From NCBI GenBank assembly GCA_047633175.1, contig JBLIEQ010000009.1, positions 59,635 through 123,634 on the forward strand: a DNA stretch of 64,000 bases, written 5' to 3'. The notes under the pieces were generated by a model. That model saw only the letters and a program-made list of their open reading frames with translations, did no database searches and was not told the DNA's origin. The position numbers were made by a program, and so were the translations under genes. This document shows, piece by piece, positions 1 through 8,717 of the stretch; positions within the stretch are counted from its first letter, which is position 1; every line of letters begins with the position of its first letter. The DNA comes from Motiliproteus sp047633175. Lineage in GTDB: Bacteria > Pseudomonadota > Gammaproteobacteria > Pseudomonadales > Balneatricaceae.

Positions 1-1153
1 CAGCCCGCTGCTCCAGTGTCAGCCAGCGGTAGCGTCCCGTCAGGGCATTATTGAGGGTCTCCAGCGAGGGCGTAGCGCTGCCCAGCAGAATGGGGATCGC
101 TTCGCGCTGCGCCCGCATCACCGCCAGATCCCTGGCCGAGTAACGAAACCCCTCATGCTGCTTGAACGAGCCATCATGCTCCTCATCGATGACGATGATC
201 CCGGGACGCGCCAGAGGCGTCAGCACCGCCGAGCGGGTGCCTATCACGATCCCCGCCAGACCCCTGCTGGCCTGCAACCAGCCATCGAGACGTTCGCGGT
301 CATTAAGACCCGAGTGCAGCGCGACGACCGGCACCTTAAAGCGCTGCCTGAAACGGCTGACTGTCTGCGGGGTTAAACCGATCTCCGGCACCAGCACCAG
401 CGCCTGCTTATCGGCCTTCAGGACCGCCTCTATTGCCTGCAGATAGACCTCTGTCTTGCCGCTGCCGGTGACCCCCTGAAGCAACAGACAGTGGTAAGCA
501 CTCAGATCTTCACTGATCGCCGCAAGTGCCACGCGCTGCTCCTCATTAAGCGTCAGGGGACTCTCTCGCAGCAGATCATCCGTTGCATAGCCGGGCATCT
601 GCGGCTGACGCGCTACTTTCTGGATAAGCGCCCGTTCCAGCAGCGCCCGCACCAGACCGCTGGAAAAACCCTGCGCCCGCAGAGCCTCGTCGGCCAAGCC
701 ATGCGGATGACTGCCGAGCAGCTGCAGTAATGCATACTGCCGCGGGGCCGACCGCACCTGCTCAGGGTCGGCGCCCGGACTCAGCATCCAGCAATGCTCG
801 CTGCGAAACTCTGCCGGCTCGCCCTGACGCAGCAACACCGGTAGAAAGCTGGCCAGCACCTCACCCGGAGGATGCAGATAGTAGCGCGCCGACCAGAGGG
901 CCAGCTCGAGCAGATGCGGCGGCAGCAGGGGCTCAGCATCCAGGCAGGCCAGGGCTTTCTTGAGCTTGGCCTCGGGTACGTCGCTCTGATCTACCCGCTG
1001 CACCAACATCCCCACCAGCTCCCGCTTACCAAAGGGTACGGACAGGCGCTGCCCCGGTACCAACTCAGCACTGCCTGAGGGCGGAAGATAGTCGAAAAAA
1101 CGGCGCAATGGGGAGGGGAGCGCGACCCGCAACAGTCGACCGGGTTGGGTCAT
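1..1153 (-). CDS. priA: Primosomal protein N' (PriA helicase), C-terminus cut off by window edge
   Basis: PriA is the 3'-to-5' DNA helicase that reloads the replisome at stalled forks. About 384 N-terminal residues are present. They hold the N-terminal DNA-binding region, a Walker A motif (GVTGSGKTE, near residue 226), the Walker B DEEH box (near residue 320) and a GSATPS helicase motif. The cysteine-rich zinc region expected further on lies outside the window. The ATG at 1153 is chosen because CAGGAG precedes it at good spacing. The gene is divergent from rpmE, a common arrangement in gammaproteobacteria. The reading frame is intact throughout. Confidence 0.96.
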   Translation of the reverse strand, partial: MTQPGRLLRVALPSPLRRFFDYLPPSGSAELVPGQRLSVPFGKRELVGMLVQRVDQSDVPEAKLKKALACLDAEPLLPPHLLELALWSARYYLHPPGEVLASFLPVLLRQGEPAEFRSEHCWMLSPGADPEQVRSAPRQYALLQLLGSHPHGLADEALRAQGFSSGLVRALLERALIQKVARQPQMPGYATDDLLRESPLTLNEEQRVALAAISEDLSAYHCLLLQGVTGSGKTEVYLQAIEAVLKADKQALVLVPEIGLTPQTVSRFRQRFKVPVVALHSGLNDRERLDGWLQASRGLAGIVIGTRSAVLTPLARPGIIVIDEEHDGSFKQHEGFRYSARDLAVMRAQREAIPILLGSATPSLETLNNALTGRYRWLTLEQRA

Positions 1154-1250
1154 CGGTGATAATTCTCCTGATAGGATCCGCCATTGTAACAACTCTTTCG
1201 GGCTAACCAAGCCAAAGGAGGCTGGCCGAATACAGACGGAGCTCTGCCAA

Positions 1251-1406
1251 CGCCTATAATAACCCCGGCAACCCGTAGCGTGCGCGGAGGGACGAACCGC
1301 ATCAGACAGGATAGCAATACCTGATGCAGCAAGAGTATAAGTGTGACTTCTTGATTGATGCGGTTCGCAGGCTCCGCACACGCTACGGGTACAGCGCCTA
1401 TAATAA
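1251..1406. repeat. Palindromic MITE-like element with flanking 12-bp direct repeats
   Basis: Two arms of about 35 bp (1271-1304 and 1356-1390) are near-perfect inverted copies. Both outer ends read ACCCGTAGCGTG, and both inner ends contain the complement of TGATGCGGTTCG. The 12-mer CGCCTATAATAA occurs on either side (1251-1262 and 1395-1406), which resembles a target-site duplication. It also carries a TATAAT box, so it could act as a promoter element for priA or rpmE. A 39-bp part of the element recurs inverted at 34702-34740. It occupies most of the priA-rpmE gap. That it is mobile is inferred. Confidence 0.7.
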
Positions 1407-1437
1407 GAAAGCCGATATCGATAAATAGGCGAGTGAC

Positions 1438-1506
1438 TTGCGCTTCCCCGCATCACAGGTGTAAAATCCGCCGCCTGGTTGTAGTGTACTTTTATTGTAC
1501 TGCTAC
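1438..1506 (+). promoter_or_regulatory. Probable rpmE promoter and adjacent inverted repeat
   Basis: TTGCGC (1438-1443) and TAAAAT (1462-1467), 18 bp apart, form a plausible sigma-70 promoter upstream of rpmE. Just downstream, 1480-1506 is an imperfect inverted repeat (TGTAGTGTAC, short loop, TTGTACTGCTACA). It could be an operator or a leader hairpin. Zinc-responsive control is known for some rpmE genes, but this repeat does not match the Zur consensus I know, so no regulator is named. Confidence 0.45.
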
Positions 1507-1569
1507 AGAACGTGCGGTGTCCGGTGAAAAACCTGGATGGCGGCACTTTAAAACTCTGAGGTTCATCCC

Positions 1570-1800
1570 ATGCAGTCCGATATCCATCCTAAATATACAG
1601 AATTTACCGCTACCTGCAGCTGCGGTAATGTGATCAAGACCTTCTCCACCCGGGGTCGCGACATGCACCTTGATGTCTGTGGTGCCTGCCACCCGTTCTA
1701 CACCGGCAAGCAGAAGATTGTTGATACCGCGGGTCGTATCGAGCGCTTCAACAAGCGCTTTGTGGGTCGTCCTGCTAAGGTGGCGGCACAGCCCGAGTAG
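1570..1800 (+). CDS. rpmE: 50S ribosomal protein L31
   Basis: This is a 76-residue L31 of the zinc-binding type. The first cysteine pair is C-S-C at residues 16-18 and the second is C-G-A-C at 37-40. The protein sits in the large ribosomal subunit near the central protuberance and also serves as a zinc reserve in species that carry a zinc-free paralogue. Length and cysteine pattern are normal. The gene ends 13 bp before the start of the nuclease gene, and a hairpin-T-tract terminator lies inside the 5' end of that next gene. Confidence 0.97.
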   Translation: MQSDIHPKYTEFTATCSCGNVIKTFSTRGRDMHLDVCGACHPFYTGKQKIVDTAGRIERFNKRFVGRPAKVAAQPE

Positions 1801-1813
1801 TACCTGCCCCAAC

Positions 1814-2659
1814 ATGCAGTTCTCCTCAAAGGCGCTCTCGAGCGCCTTTGTTTTTTTCAGCCTCTGCATTCTCCCGCCCCCCGTTTTCAGCGCCGACCCT
1901 GCTACCCGTCACTGCCCGCCCCCCGTTAACCCCCAGTCCGTTGCGCTCAGTTATGTCTATGACGGCGATACCCTGGAGCTGCTCGATGGTCGCAAAATCC
2001 GCCTGATCGGCATCAATACCCCTGAACTCGGCCGCGATGACCGTCCGGACCAACCCCTGGCACAGCAAGCCACTGCGGCGGCTCGCCGCCTCCTTAAAGG
2101 ACAACAGCAAGGCCAACATCCGCTGTTGCTGCAGCTAGGTGCCCAGCCGCAGGACCATTACGGACGTACGCTGGGACATGTTTTTCTGGCAGACGGTCGC
2201 AGCCTCGCCGCCGAACTGCTCGGACAAGGGCTGGGCTTTGCACTCAGCATCCCGCCCAACCTGGCCCTACGTGACTGCCTCAACCGGGCTGAGCATACTG
2301 CCCGCTCTGCCAATCTGGGGGTCTGGTCAGAACCCTACTACCGACCTCAGCATGCCGACAGCCTGGACAGCCTGAGCGCTGGCTTTGGCCGCTACACGGG
2401 CGAGATCAGCCGCGCAGGAACGACCGCCCAAGGCCACTATCTAGAGCTGAACGGGAAAATATTCCTGCAGATCCGGGCAGGCACCCCGACAGCGCTGGAC
2501 AGCTTCTCGTCAGACGATCTCATCGGACGCAGGGTAGAGGTCCGCGGTTGGTTGATCACTGTAAAACCTAGAAAAAACAATAAACGGCGTGCATTTATGG
2601 CATTTAAGCTAACCATCAGCCATGCCGATAATATCCGCCTCTGCGATCCGGATTGTTGA
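1814..2659 (+). CDS. Exported thermonuclease-like (SNase) protein
   Basis: This 281-residue protein begins with a signal peptide (hydrophobic residues about 8-20, cleavage near VFSA at 24-27) and then a staphylococcal-nuclease fold. The SNase catalytic set is visible: R63 (in KIRL), E71 (in NTPELG) and R118 (in DHYGRT), equivalent to Arg35, Glu43 and Arg87 of the family. It probably cleaves DNA or RNA in the periplasm or outside the cell. About 130 residues after the core match nothing I recognise. ATG 1814 is chosen for the signal peptide. It has no clear ribosome-binding site, so translation may be coupled to rpmE, whose terminator overlaps this start. Confidence 0.8.
   Translation: MQFSSKALSSAFVFFSLCILPPPVFSADPATRHCPPPVNPQSVALSYVYDGDTLELLDGRKIRLIGINTPELGRDDRPDQPLAQQATAAARRLLKGQQQGQHPLLLQLGAQPQDHYGRTLGHVFLADGRSLAAELLGQGLGFALSIPPNLALRDCLNRAEHTARSANLGVWSEPYYRPQHADSLDSLSAGFGRYTGEISRAGTTAQGHYLELNGKIFLQIRAGTPTALDSFSSDDLIGRRVEVRGWLITVKPRKNNKRRAFMAFKLTISHADNIRLCDPDC
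1827..1857 (+). terminator. Intrinsic terminator of rpmE, inside the next coding sequence
   Basis: AAAGGCGCTC and its complement GAGCGCCTTT pair around a minimal loop and are followed by TGTTTTTTTC. This is a standard rho-independent terminator for rpmE. It lies within codons about 5-15 of the downstream nuclease gene, in its signal-peptide coding region. Confidence 0.8.
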
Positions 2660-2795
2660 CAACAACCTCCTCTATATCGGGTTTAAGTTCCCCAAACACC
2701 CCTGTACGCCGGGGCTCGGTACCACACACCGCTTGAGTGATTTATGAGTTTGGACTATGCTCGCACGCCTTTCAACGTGACTTCTGGATGCTCTC

Positions 2796-4067
2796 ATGCC
2801 CGATAAAGACCTTAGAAAACGCGCTCTGGACTATCATCAGTTCCCCAAGCCCGGCAAAATCGGCATAGCGCTGACCAAGCCTGCCAATACCGCGGATGAC
2901 CTGAGCCTGGCCTACAGCCCGGGTGTTGCAGCACCGGTGCTGGCCATTGCTGAAAACCCAGACGATGCATACAAGTACACCGGCAAAGGCAACCTGGTTG
3001 CGGTGATCTCCAACGGCTCTGCGATCCTGGGCCTGGGTAATCTGGGAGCGCTGGCATCCAAGCCGGTGATGGAGGGTAAGGCCCTGCTGTTTAAGCGTTT
3101 CGCAGGTCTGGATTCTATCGACATCGAAGTAGAAAACGAGAGCCCGCAAGCCTTTATCGATACTGTCGCGCGTATCGCCTGCACCTTCGGCGGCATTAAC
3201 CTCGAGGATATCAAGGCACCTGAGTGCTTCGAAATAGAACGCCAACTGATCGAACGCCTCGATATCCCCGTCTTTCATGATGACCAGCACGGCACGGCTA
3301 TCGTCACCACCGCCGGCCTGCTTAACGCCATCGAACTGGCTGGCAAGGATATAGAAAACGTCAGAATCGTCTGCCTGGGCGCAGGCGCAGCTGCCACCGC
3401 CTGCCTACGGCTGATGATCACTGCCGGTATCCGTCGTCACAACATCATCGCCGTAGACAGGCGCGGCGTGATCCATGATGGTCGCGGTGACCTGACCCCT
3501 GAAAAGGCGATGTTTGCTGCCATACAAACTGAAGCACGCACGCTTGCCGATGCGATAGAAGGTGCTGATGTATTCCTGGGATTAGCCGGACCCGACCAGC
3601 TGTCTGCCGAACTGCTGAAAACCATGGCACCGAATCCGATCGTCTTCGCCTGCGCCAATCCGGATCCGGAGATCCGCCCTGAGCTGGCCCATGCCGCCCG
3701 TAACGATGTAATCATGGCGACCGGACGTTCCGACTACCCTAACCAGGTTAACAACGTCCTCTGCTTCCCTTACATCTTCCGGGGTGCCATGGATGTACGC
3801 TCGCGCCATATCACCCACGAGATGAAGATGGCAGCGGTGTACGCGATCGCCGATCTGGCCAAGCAGCCGGTACTCGAGGAGATCTTGACCTCCTATAACC
3901 TGACCGAACTGAGCTTTGGACCCGATTACATCATTCCTAAGGCGAACGACCCGCGCCTGCTGGGCAAGGTCTCCATGGCTGTTGCTCAGGCGGCCGTCGA
4001 TATAGGTGTAGCGCGACTGCCCATCCCGGCCCATTACCCCATCCAGTCGCTGGACGATTTGATCTAG
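2796..4067 (+). CDS. maeB: NAD(P)-dependent malic enzyme (oxaloacetate-decarboxylating)
   Basis: A malic enzyme of 423 residues, converting malate to pyruvate and CO2 with reduction of NAD(P). The N-terminal malic domain has the family stretches YSPGVA (about residue 40) and HDDQHGTA (about 160). The NAD-binding domain follows with GAGAAAT (about 192). It is the short form without the C-terminal phosphotransacetylase-like domain of E. coli MaeB, as is usual in pseudomonads and relatives. The cofactor cannot be decided by eye. A strong terminator follows. The gene stands alone, convergent with metY. Confidence 0.9.
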   Translation: MPDKDLRKRALDYHQFPKPGKIGIALTKPANTADDLSLAYSPGVAAPVLAIAENPDDAYKYTGKGNLVAVISNGSAILGLGNLGALASKPVMEGKALLFKRFAGLDSIDIEVENESPQAFIDTVARIACTFGGINLEDIKAPECFEIERQLIERLDIPVFHDDQHGTAIVTTAGLLNAIELAGKDIENVRIVCLGAGAAATACLRLMITAGIRRHNIIAVDRRGVIHDGRGDLTPEKAMFAAIQTEARTLADAIEGADVFLGLAGPDQLSAELLKTMAPNPIVFACANPDPEIRPELAHAARNDVIMATGRSDYPNQVNNVLCFPYIFRGAMDVRSRHITHEMKMAAVYAIADLAKQPVLEEILTSYNLTELSFGPDYIIPKANDPRLLGKVSMAVAQAAVDIGVARLPIPAHYPIQSLDDLI

Positions 4068-4084
4068 TAAGATTCAACTGATCT

Positions 4085-4116
4085 AAAAAAGGCGTCCAAT
4101 TGGACGCCTTTTTTTA
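4085..4116. terminator. Intrinsic terminator between maeB and metY
   Basis: AAAGGCGTCC and GGACGCCTTT pair around AATT, with an A run before and a T run after. It can therefore work in both directions, ending maeB from the left and metY from the right. Confidence 0.9.
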
Positions 4117-4128
4117 TGTCTATGAATG

Positions 4129-4196
4129 TGTGGGTTGGGCTTCAGCCCGACATAGGCAGCACTCTGGCAACCTTGTCGGACTACTTTCTACCCACA
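4129..4196. repeat. Imperfect palindromic intergenic repeat
   Basis: GTGGGTTGGGCTTCAGCCCG on the left and CTTGTCGGACTACTTTCTAC followed by CCAC on the right form an imperfect inverted repeat. The GTGGGTyGGCTTCAGCC core also ends the 50-bp repeats near 21.5, 30.4 and 37 kb, so this is a member of the same dispersed family. Confidence 0.55.
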
Positions 4197-4214
4197 GAAC
4201 GCCGACCTACAAAT

Positions 4215-5492
4215 CTACCCCTTAGCCGCCACCAGAGCCTGCTCAATATCGGCCAGGATATCGTCGATATGCTCGATGCCGATCGATAGGCGCACCATAT
4301 CCTCACTCACGCCGGTCGCGGCCAGCTCGGCACCCGCCAACTGCCGGTGCGTGGTGCTCGCCGGATGGCAGGCCAGAGATTTGGCATCGCCAATATTGAC
4401 CAGCCGGGTGATCAGCTGCAATGCATCAATAAAGCGCGCCCCCGCAGCTTCGCCGCCCTTTACCCCGAAGGTAAGAATCCCCGAAGGCCGGCCGTCGACA
4501 TATTTCTGTGCAAGATCATAGCCTGGATCGCCCTTAAGACCGGCGTACCTGACCCACTCGACCTGCGCATGGGTCGACAGATACTCAGCGACGCTGATGG
4601 TGTTATCGCAGTGGCGCTCCATCCGCAGCGGCAGCGTCTCTATCCCTTGCAGAATCAGGAAGGCATTAAAGGGTGAGATAGCCGCACCCATGCTGCGCAG
4701 CGGCACCACCCGGCATCGCCCTATATAGGCCGCGGCACCCAACGCCTCGGTATAGACCACGCCGTGGTAGGAAGGGTCGGGTTCATTCAGCACTGCGAAA
4801 CGTTCTTTATGCTCGGCCCAGGGGAACTTGCCCGAGTCGATCACCACACCGCCGATCGAGGTGCCATGGCCGCCGATATACTTGGTCAACGAGTGCACCA
4901 CGATATCGGCGCCATGTTCGAAGGGGCGCAGCAGACAGGGGGTCGCGACCGTATTATCGACGATCAGCGGGACGCCGTGACGATGGGCGATCTCGGCTAA
5001 TTGAGCAATATCGACCACATTGCCCAGCGGATTCCCGATAGATTCACAGAATACCGCCTTGGTTCGGTCGTCGATCAGCGCTTCGAGTCCGCTAAAATCC
5101 TCCTCGGATGCCATCCGCACCTCAATCCCCTGCTTGGGAAAGGTGTGCGCGAACAGGTTGTAGGTCCCGCCGTAGAGTTTATTGATACTGACGATATTGT
5201 CGCCCGCTTCGGCGATGGTCTGGATCGAATAGCTGATCGCCGCCATCCCTGAGGCCACGGCCAGTGCGCCTATTCCTCCCTCCAGCGCCGCCATCCGCTC
5301 TTCGAGTACCGCGGTGGTGGGATTCATGATCCGGGTATAAATATTGCCCTGGACCTGGAGGTTAAACAGGTCTGCACCGTGCTGGGTATCATCAAAGGCG
5401 TAGGAGGTGGTCTGGTAGATGGGAACCGCCACCGCCTTGGTGGTCGGGTCGGGTTGATAGCCTCCATGGATAACCTGGGTTTCAAGTTTCAT
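4215..5492 (-). CDS. metY: O-acetylhomoserine aminocarboxypropyltransferase (sulfhydrylase)
   Basis: A PLP enzyme of the Cys/Met metabolism family (425 residues) that makes homocysteine from O-acetylhomoserine and sulfide, for direct sulfhydrylation into methionine. The PLP lysine is in SLTKYIGGHGT near residue 205. The N-terminal start (ETQVIHGGY) and the motif YTRIMNPTTAVLEERMA are typical of MetY rather than of MetB or MetC. Length is normal. It is a single gene, convergent with maeB and divergent from radA across 120 bp. O-succinylhomoserine as substrate is possible but less likely. Confidence 0.9.
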   Translation of the reverse strand: MKLETQVIHGGYQPDPTTKAVAVPIYQTTSYAFDDTQHGADLFNLQVQGNIYTRIMNPTTAVLEERMAALEGGIGALAVASGMAAISYSIQTIAEAGDNIVSINKLYGGTYNLFAHTFPKQGIEVRMASEEDFSGLEALIDDRTKAVFCESIGNPLGNVVDIAQLAEIAHRHGVPLIVDNTVATPCLLRPFEHGADIVVHSLTKYIGGHGTSIGGVVIDSGKFPWAEHKERFAVLNEPDPSYHGVVYTEALGAAAYIGRCRVVPLRSMGAAISPFNAFLILQGIETLPLRMERHCDNTISVAEYLSTHAQVEWVRYAGLKGDPGYDLAQKYVDGRPSGILTFGVKGGEAAGARFIDALQLITRLVNIGDAKSLACHPASTTHRQLAGAELAATGVSEDMVRLSIGIEHIDDILADIEQALVAAKG

Positions 5493-5612
5493 AGATAGAG
5501 CACTCCATTTGTCATTGTTATTGGCAGTCTGTCGACTCGGATCCTTAGATTAACGTAAAATCGAACTCGTTATCATCCCCGTCGATCACACTTTATATCC
5601 AGGACCTGCCCA

Positions 5613-6983
5613 ATGGCCAAACAGAAAACCGCGTATGTCTGCAGCGATTGTGGTTCTGACTACCCCAAATGGCAGGGACAGTGTTCCGACTGCAAAGCCT
5701 GGAACACCCTCAGTGAGTTCCGCGTCAGCGCCACCGCCCCGAGTAATGCGCCTCGCGCGGGCGGGTACTCGGGCACGGCGGGCCAACAAGCACAGGTCCA
5801 GTGCCTGGCGGATGTCAATCTCAGCGATCTGCCCCGCTTTAGCACCGGCAGCAGCGAACTGGATAGGGTACTCGGCGGTGGCCTGGTCCCGGGTTCTGCG
5901 ATCCTGATCGGCGGTAATCCCGGCGCGGGTAAGAGCACCCTGCTGCTGCAGGTATTGTGCGACCTGGCCAGGACTCAGGAGGCCCTCTATGTGACCGGTG
6001 AAGAGTCACTGCAGCAGGTGGCGCTGCGGGCACAACGCCTGGGTCTGCCCACCGACCGGCTGAAGATGTTGTCAGAGACCTCGGTCGAACAGCTGATCGA
6101 AATCGCCACCAGGCATAAACCCAAGGTGATGGTGATCGACTCGATTCAGGTGATGCATATGGCCGAAATCCAATCAGCACCGGGCAGCGTCTCCCAGGTT
6201 CGTGAGAGTGCCGCCTGCTTGACCCGGTTCGCCAAGCAGACCCACACCGTCCTGTTTCTGGTCGGCCATGTGACCAAGGATGGCTCGCTCGCAGGTCCCA
6301 AGGTGCTCGAGCATATGATCGACTGCTCCCTGCTGCTAGAAGGCGACCATGACAGTCGTTTTCGCACCCTGCGCGGCCAGAAGAACCGCTTCGGCGCGGT
6401 CAATGAACTGGGTGTCTATGCAATGCTCGAGGGTGGCCTGAAAGAGGTCAAGAATCCCAGCGCGATCTTCCTTAACCGCACCCAACAAGCCAGCCCAGGC
6501 TCGCTGGTGATGGTGATCTGGGAGGGGACCCGGCCGATGCTGGTGGAAATCCAGGCGCTGGTCGATGAGTCGCATCTGAGTAACCCGCGACGTATCGCCG
6601 TCGGGCTCGATGCCAACAGGCTGGCGATGCTGTTGGCCGTACTCAACCGCCATGGTGGCCTGCAGACCGGCGATCAGGATGTGTTTGTCAATGTCGTCGG
6701 CGGGATCCGGGTCCTGGAAACCAGCGCCGATCTGGCGTTGCTGCTGGCGGTGGTCTCCAGCTTTCGGGACCGGGTACTACCTCAGGATCTGGTGGTCTTT
6801 GGTGAGGTAGGGCTGTCCGGCGAGATCCGCCCCGTACCCAGCGGCCAGGAGCGGATTCGTGAGGCCGCTAAACACGGCTTCAAACGCGCGATAGTGCCTA
6901 AGGGAAATAAACCCAAGGAGTCGATTCCGGGGATGGAGGTGATCGGTGTAGAGCGTCTCAGCGAGGCGCTGGATGCGATCTAA
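5613..6983 (+). CDS. radA: DNA repair protein RadA
   Basis: RadA/Sms, 456 residues, is a RecA-like, DnaB-like branch-migration helicase that processes recombination intermediates. Domains in order: a zinc finger with cysteines 10, 13, 24 and 27; a RecA-type ATPase with Walker A GGNPGAGKST (about residue 99); the RadA signature KNRFG (about 257); and a C-terminal Lon-protease-like domain without protease function (about 300-456). It is a full-length, single gene, ending 19 bp from the convergent PilZ gene. Confidence 0.96.
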   Translation: MAKQKTAYVCSDCGSDYPKWQGQCSDCKAWNTLSEFRVSATAPSNAPRAGGYSGTAGQQAQVQCLADVNLSDLPRFSTGSSELDRVLGGGLVPGSAILIGGNPGAGKSTLLLQVLCDLARTQEALYVTGEESLQQVALRAQRLGLPTDRLKMLSETSVEQLIEIATRHKPKVMVIDSIQVMHMAEIQSAPGSVSQVRESAACLTRFAKQTHTVLFLVGHVTKDGSLAGPKVLEHMIDCSLLLEGDHDSRFRTLRGQKNRFGAVNELGVYAMLEGGLKEVKNPSAIFLNRTQQASPGSLVMVIWEGTRPMLVEIQALVDESHLSNPRRIAVGLDANRLAMLLAVLNRHGGLQTGDQDVFVNVVGGIRVLETSADLALLLAVVSSFRDRVLPQDLVVFGEVGLSGEIRPVPSGQERIREAAKHGFKRAIVPKGNKPKESIPGMEVIGVERLSEALDAI

Positions 6984-7002
6984 ATCTTTGTGTGCTGGCG
7001 AG

Positions 7003-7380
7003 CTACTCTTGCACCTCGAGCAGGTATTCAAGCTCACGATCCAGCAGTGACTCATCACCAATATTGAGTTCTAACAGACGCCGCAGGTGCGTCATGCTAT
7101 CAAGATCGACGGCACTGCAGCTACAACCCAGAAAATCGGTATCGACCCGGGCCAGTGTCAGCTGCAGCTGCAGCTGGACATCACTGTCGAGCCAGGTTTC
7201 CAGGCTCAGCAGATCGCCGCACTGAGCATCGAAACCCGGCGGATGGCTTAACAACACCCCCTTAAAAGAGATATCCCGAATCTGTACCGCCCAGCGACGC
7301 TCACCAAAACGCAGCTCCGCCTCGGCATCAAACGCGATACGGGTAAAGCGCCGACGCTCTTGGCTTGATTTTTTGCTCAA
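7003..7380 (-). CDS. PilZ-domain protein, likely cyclic di-GMP receptor
   Basis: A 125-residue single-domain PilZ protein. The c-di-GMP-binding signatures are present: RRRFTR at residues 9-14 and DISFKG at about 35-40 (the D/N-x-S-x-x-G motif). The start is a TTG at 7380 preceded by CAGGAGG at good spacing. It lies on the same strand as and 97 bp after mshP, so it may be the last gene of the MSHA transcription unit. A role in linking c-di-GMP to pilus function is inferred from position. A C-S-C pair near residue 95 is unexplained. Confidence 0.85.
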   Translation of the reverse strand: MSKKSSQERRRFTRIAFDAEAELRFGERRWAVQIRDISFKGVLLSHPPGFDAQCGDLLSLETWLDSDVQLQLQLTLARVDTDFLGCSCSAVDLDSMTHLRRLLELNIGDESLLDRELEYLLEVQE

Positions 7381-7477
7381 AGAGAACCTCCTGTTTTTTT
7401 ATCTGGCAGTATCAGGCTGGGGCGTCCGTCACAATTGAACACCCTATAGCGCGGTGCATCTTCCCGCTCAGAGCGGA

Positions 7478-7891
7478 TCAACGTTGGACTCGAAGGGTCG
7501 ACTGACGTACGGCCTGATCGATGCCGTTACCACAGGTCCCCGTCGACTGGACCGTAAAATAATCGACCTCTGCAATGGTCACACTGTGGCAGATGACGAC
7601 CACAGAGCAGACCTGGAGCTCGGGCGGTGGAAACTGCCTCGGCTCCCCGTTGCAGCTGTCAGTACCCTCAAAGAGAAGCCGACTCAAGGCCAGCTCCGAT
7701 CCGCTATCGGCCATATGGAACGCCCGTGCCGAAAGGATCTCATAGCCATAGGACTCTTTACTGGTGACCACCAGACTAGAAATTCCGACGATGATCAACG
7801 ACATCAGAGTGATAACAAAGATCGCCGCAATCAGCCCCAGCCCCCGTTGGAAGATTCTACTACTCATAGGTTTGGCGATCTTAAGGGACAT
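7478..7891 (-). CDS. mshP: MSHA minor pilin / biogenesis protein MshP
   Basis: About 137 residues, with a short basic leader, then an N-terminal hydrophobic helix (GLGLIAAIFVITLMSLIIVG) like that of PilX/MshP minor pilins, and a conserved ADSGSE element near residue 61. It has several cysteines that may form disulfides. It probably belongs to the pilus initiation complex with MshC, D and O. ATG 7891 is preferred, slightly overlapping the end of mshO; the frame is open to 7909. Last of the msh genes before the PilZ gene. Confidence 0.8.
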   Translation of the reverse strand: MSLKIAKPMSSRIFQRGLGLIAAIFVITLMSLIIVGISSLVVTSKESYGYEILSARAFHMADSGSELALSRLLFEGTDSCNGEPRQFPPPELQVCSVVVICHSVTIAEVDYFTVQSTGTCGNGIDQAVRQSTLRVQR

Positions 7892-8717
7892 TGCGTAGCT
7901 GTACCTCATGGATGACCCTCAGCCCTTCACCCGCCTCACGAAAATCCAGATCCAGCTGCACCAGGGCGTTACGTTGGAGCGTAGCCTGCTCCACGGTAAA
8001 CTGACCGCTGACACCAAGGGCCAGCAAGGAGCGCCCATTGGAGACATTCTTATCCAGGGTATCAAAGCTGCCTGAGGTGGGTTGGTTTTCAATAAAACCG
8101 TAGTTGCTGTAACGAAACAGGCGATTAGTGGCGTCGATACAGAAGCTGACCGGATCTGAGACCATAAACCAGCGCCCCTGTGGCGATCCCAGTGGAAAGC
8201 GGTGAGCACGTTCGAACTCTATACTTACCTCGGAAAAATCGTCTTCCAGGTCTGCAGAAACAACGCTACCAGCCAGCGGTGGCGAGATAGAGGAAGCATC
8301 GGCTGATGTCGATGCCGGACTGTAGACCTCTGAGGTCCTGAGCGGATAGACCGCGACCCTGCCAATGGAGGGCGCGCCACCGCTGATATAGGGCACGGAA
8401 CTGAACTCGCTGGCAGCGATAATCAGCGGCATGCTGGTATAGATAGATCCACCCAGCGTCGGGATAAACTCAATGCAGGCATAGTCGTCTGTATTGCGTG
8501 CGCTGTTGGGAAGCGCATCGCGCAGCTCGCGGGTGATCTTCTCCACAGCCACCTTGGCGGTCGAACCCTGGCGCTCACGTATCGCGGAATCCCTATAGCC
8601 CTCGACGCTGTTGACGATAAACTGGGTGCCACCGACGGAGATGATCCCCAGCACCACGATCACCAGAATCAACTCGACCAGGGTGAAGCCCTGTGTTCTG
8701 GCGGGTGACGAGGGCAT
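7881..8717 (-). CDS. mshO: MSHA biogenesis protein MshO (prepilin-like)
   Basis: A 278-residue protein with a type IV prepilin leader. GFTLVELILVIVVLGIISVGG begins at residue 10, with the glycine-phenylalanine cleavage site and conserved glutamate at +5. The large C-terminal domain is as expected for the PilW/MshO minor pilins. The start codon overlaps the stop of mshD (TGATG), indicating translational coupling in the operon. Confidence 0.88.
   Translation of the reverse strand: MPSSPARTQGFTLVELILVIVVLGIISVGGTQFIVNSVEGYRDSAIRERQGSTAKVAVEKITRELRDALPNSARNTDDYACIEFIPTLGGSIYTSMPLIIAASEFSSVPYISGGAPSIGRVAVYPLRTSEVYSPASTSADASSISPPLAGSVVSADLEDDFSEVSIEFERAHRFPLGSPQGRWFMVSDPVSFCIDATNRLFRYSNYGFIENQPTSGSFDTLDKNVSNGRSLLALGVSGQFTVEQATLQRNALVQLDLDFREAGEGLRVIHEVQLRNVP

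Noticed and set aside
155..1078. Several plus-strand open frames over the first kilobase
   Set aside because: They are shadows of priA, which has all expected helicase motifs on the minus strand.
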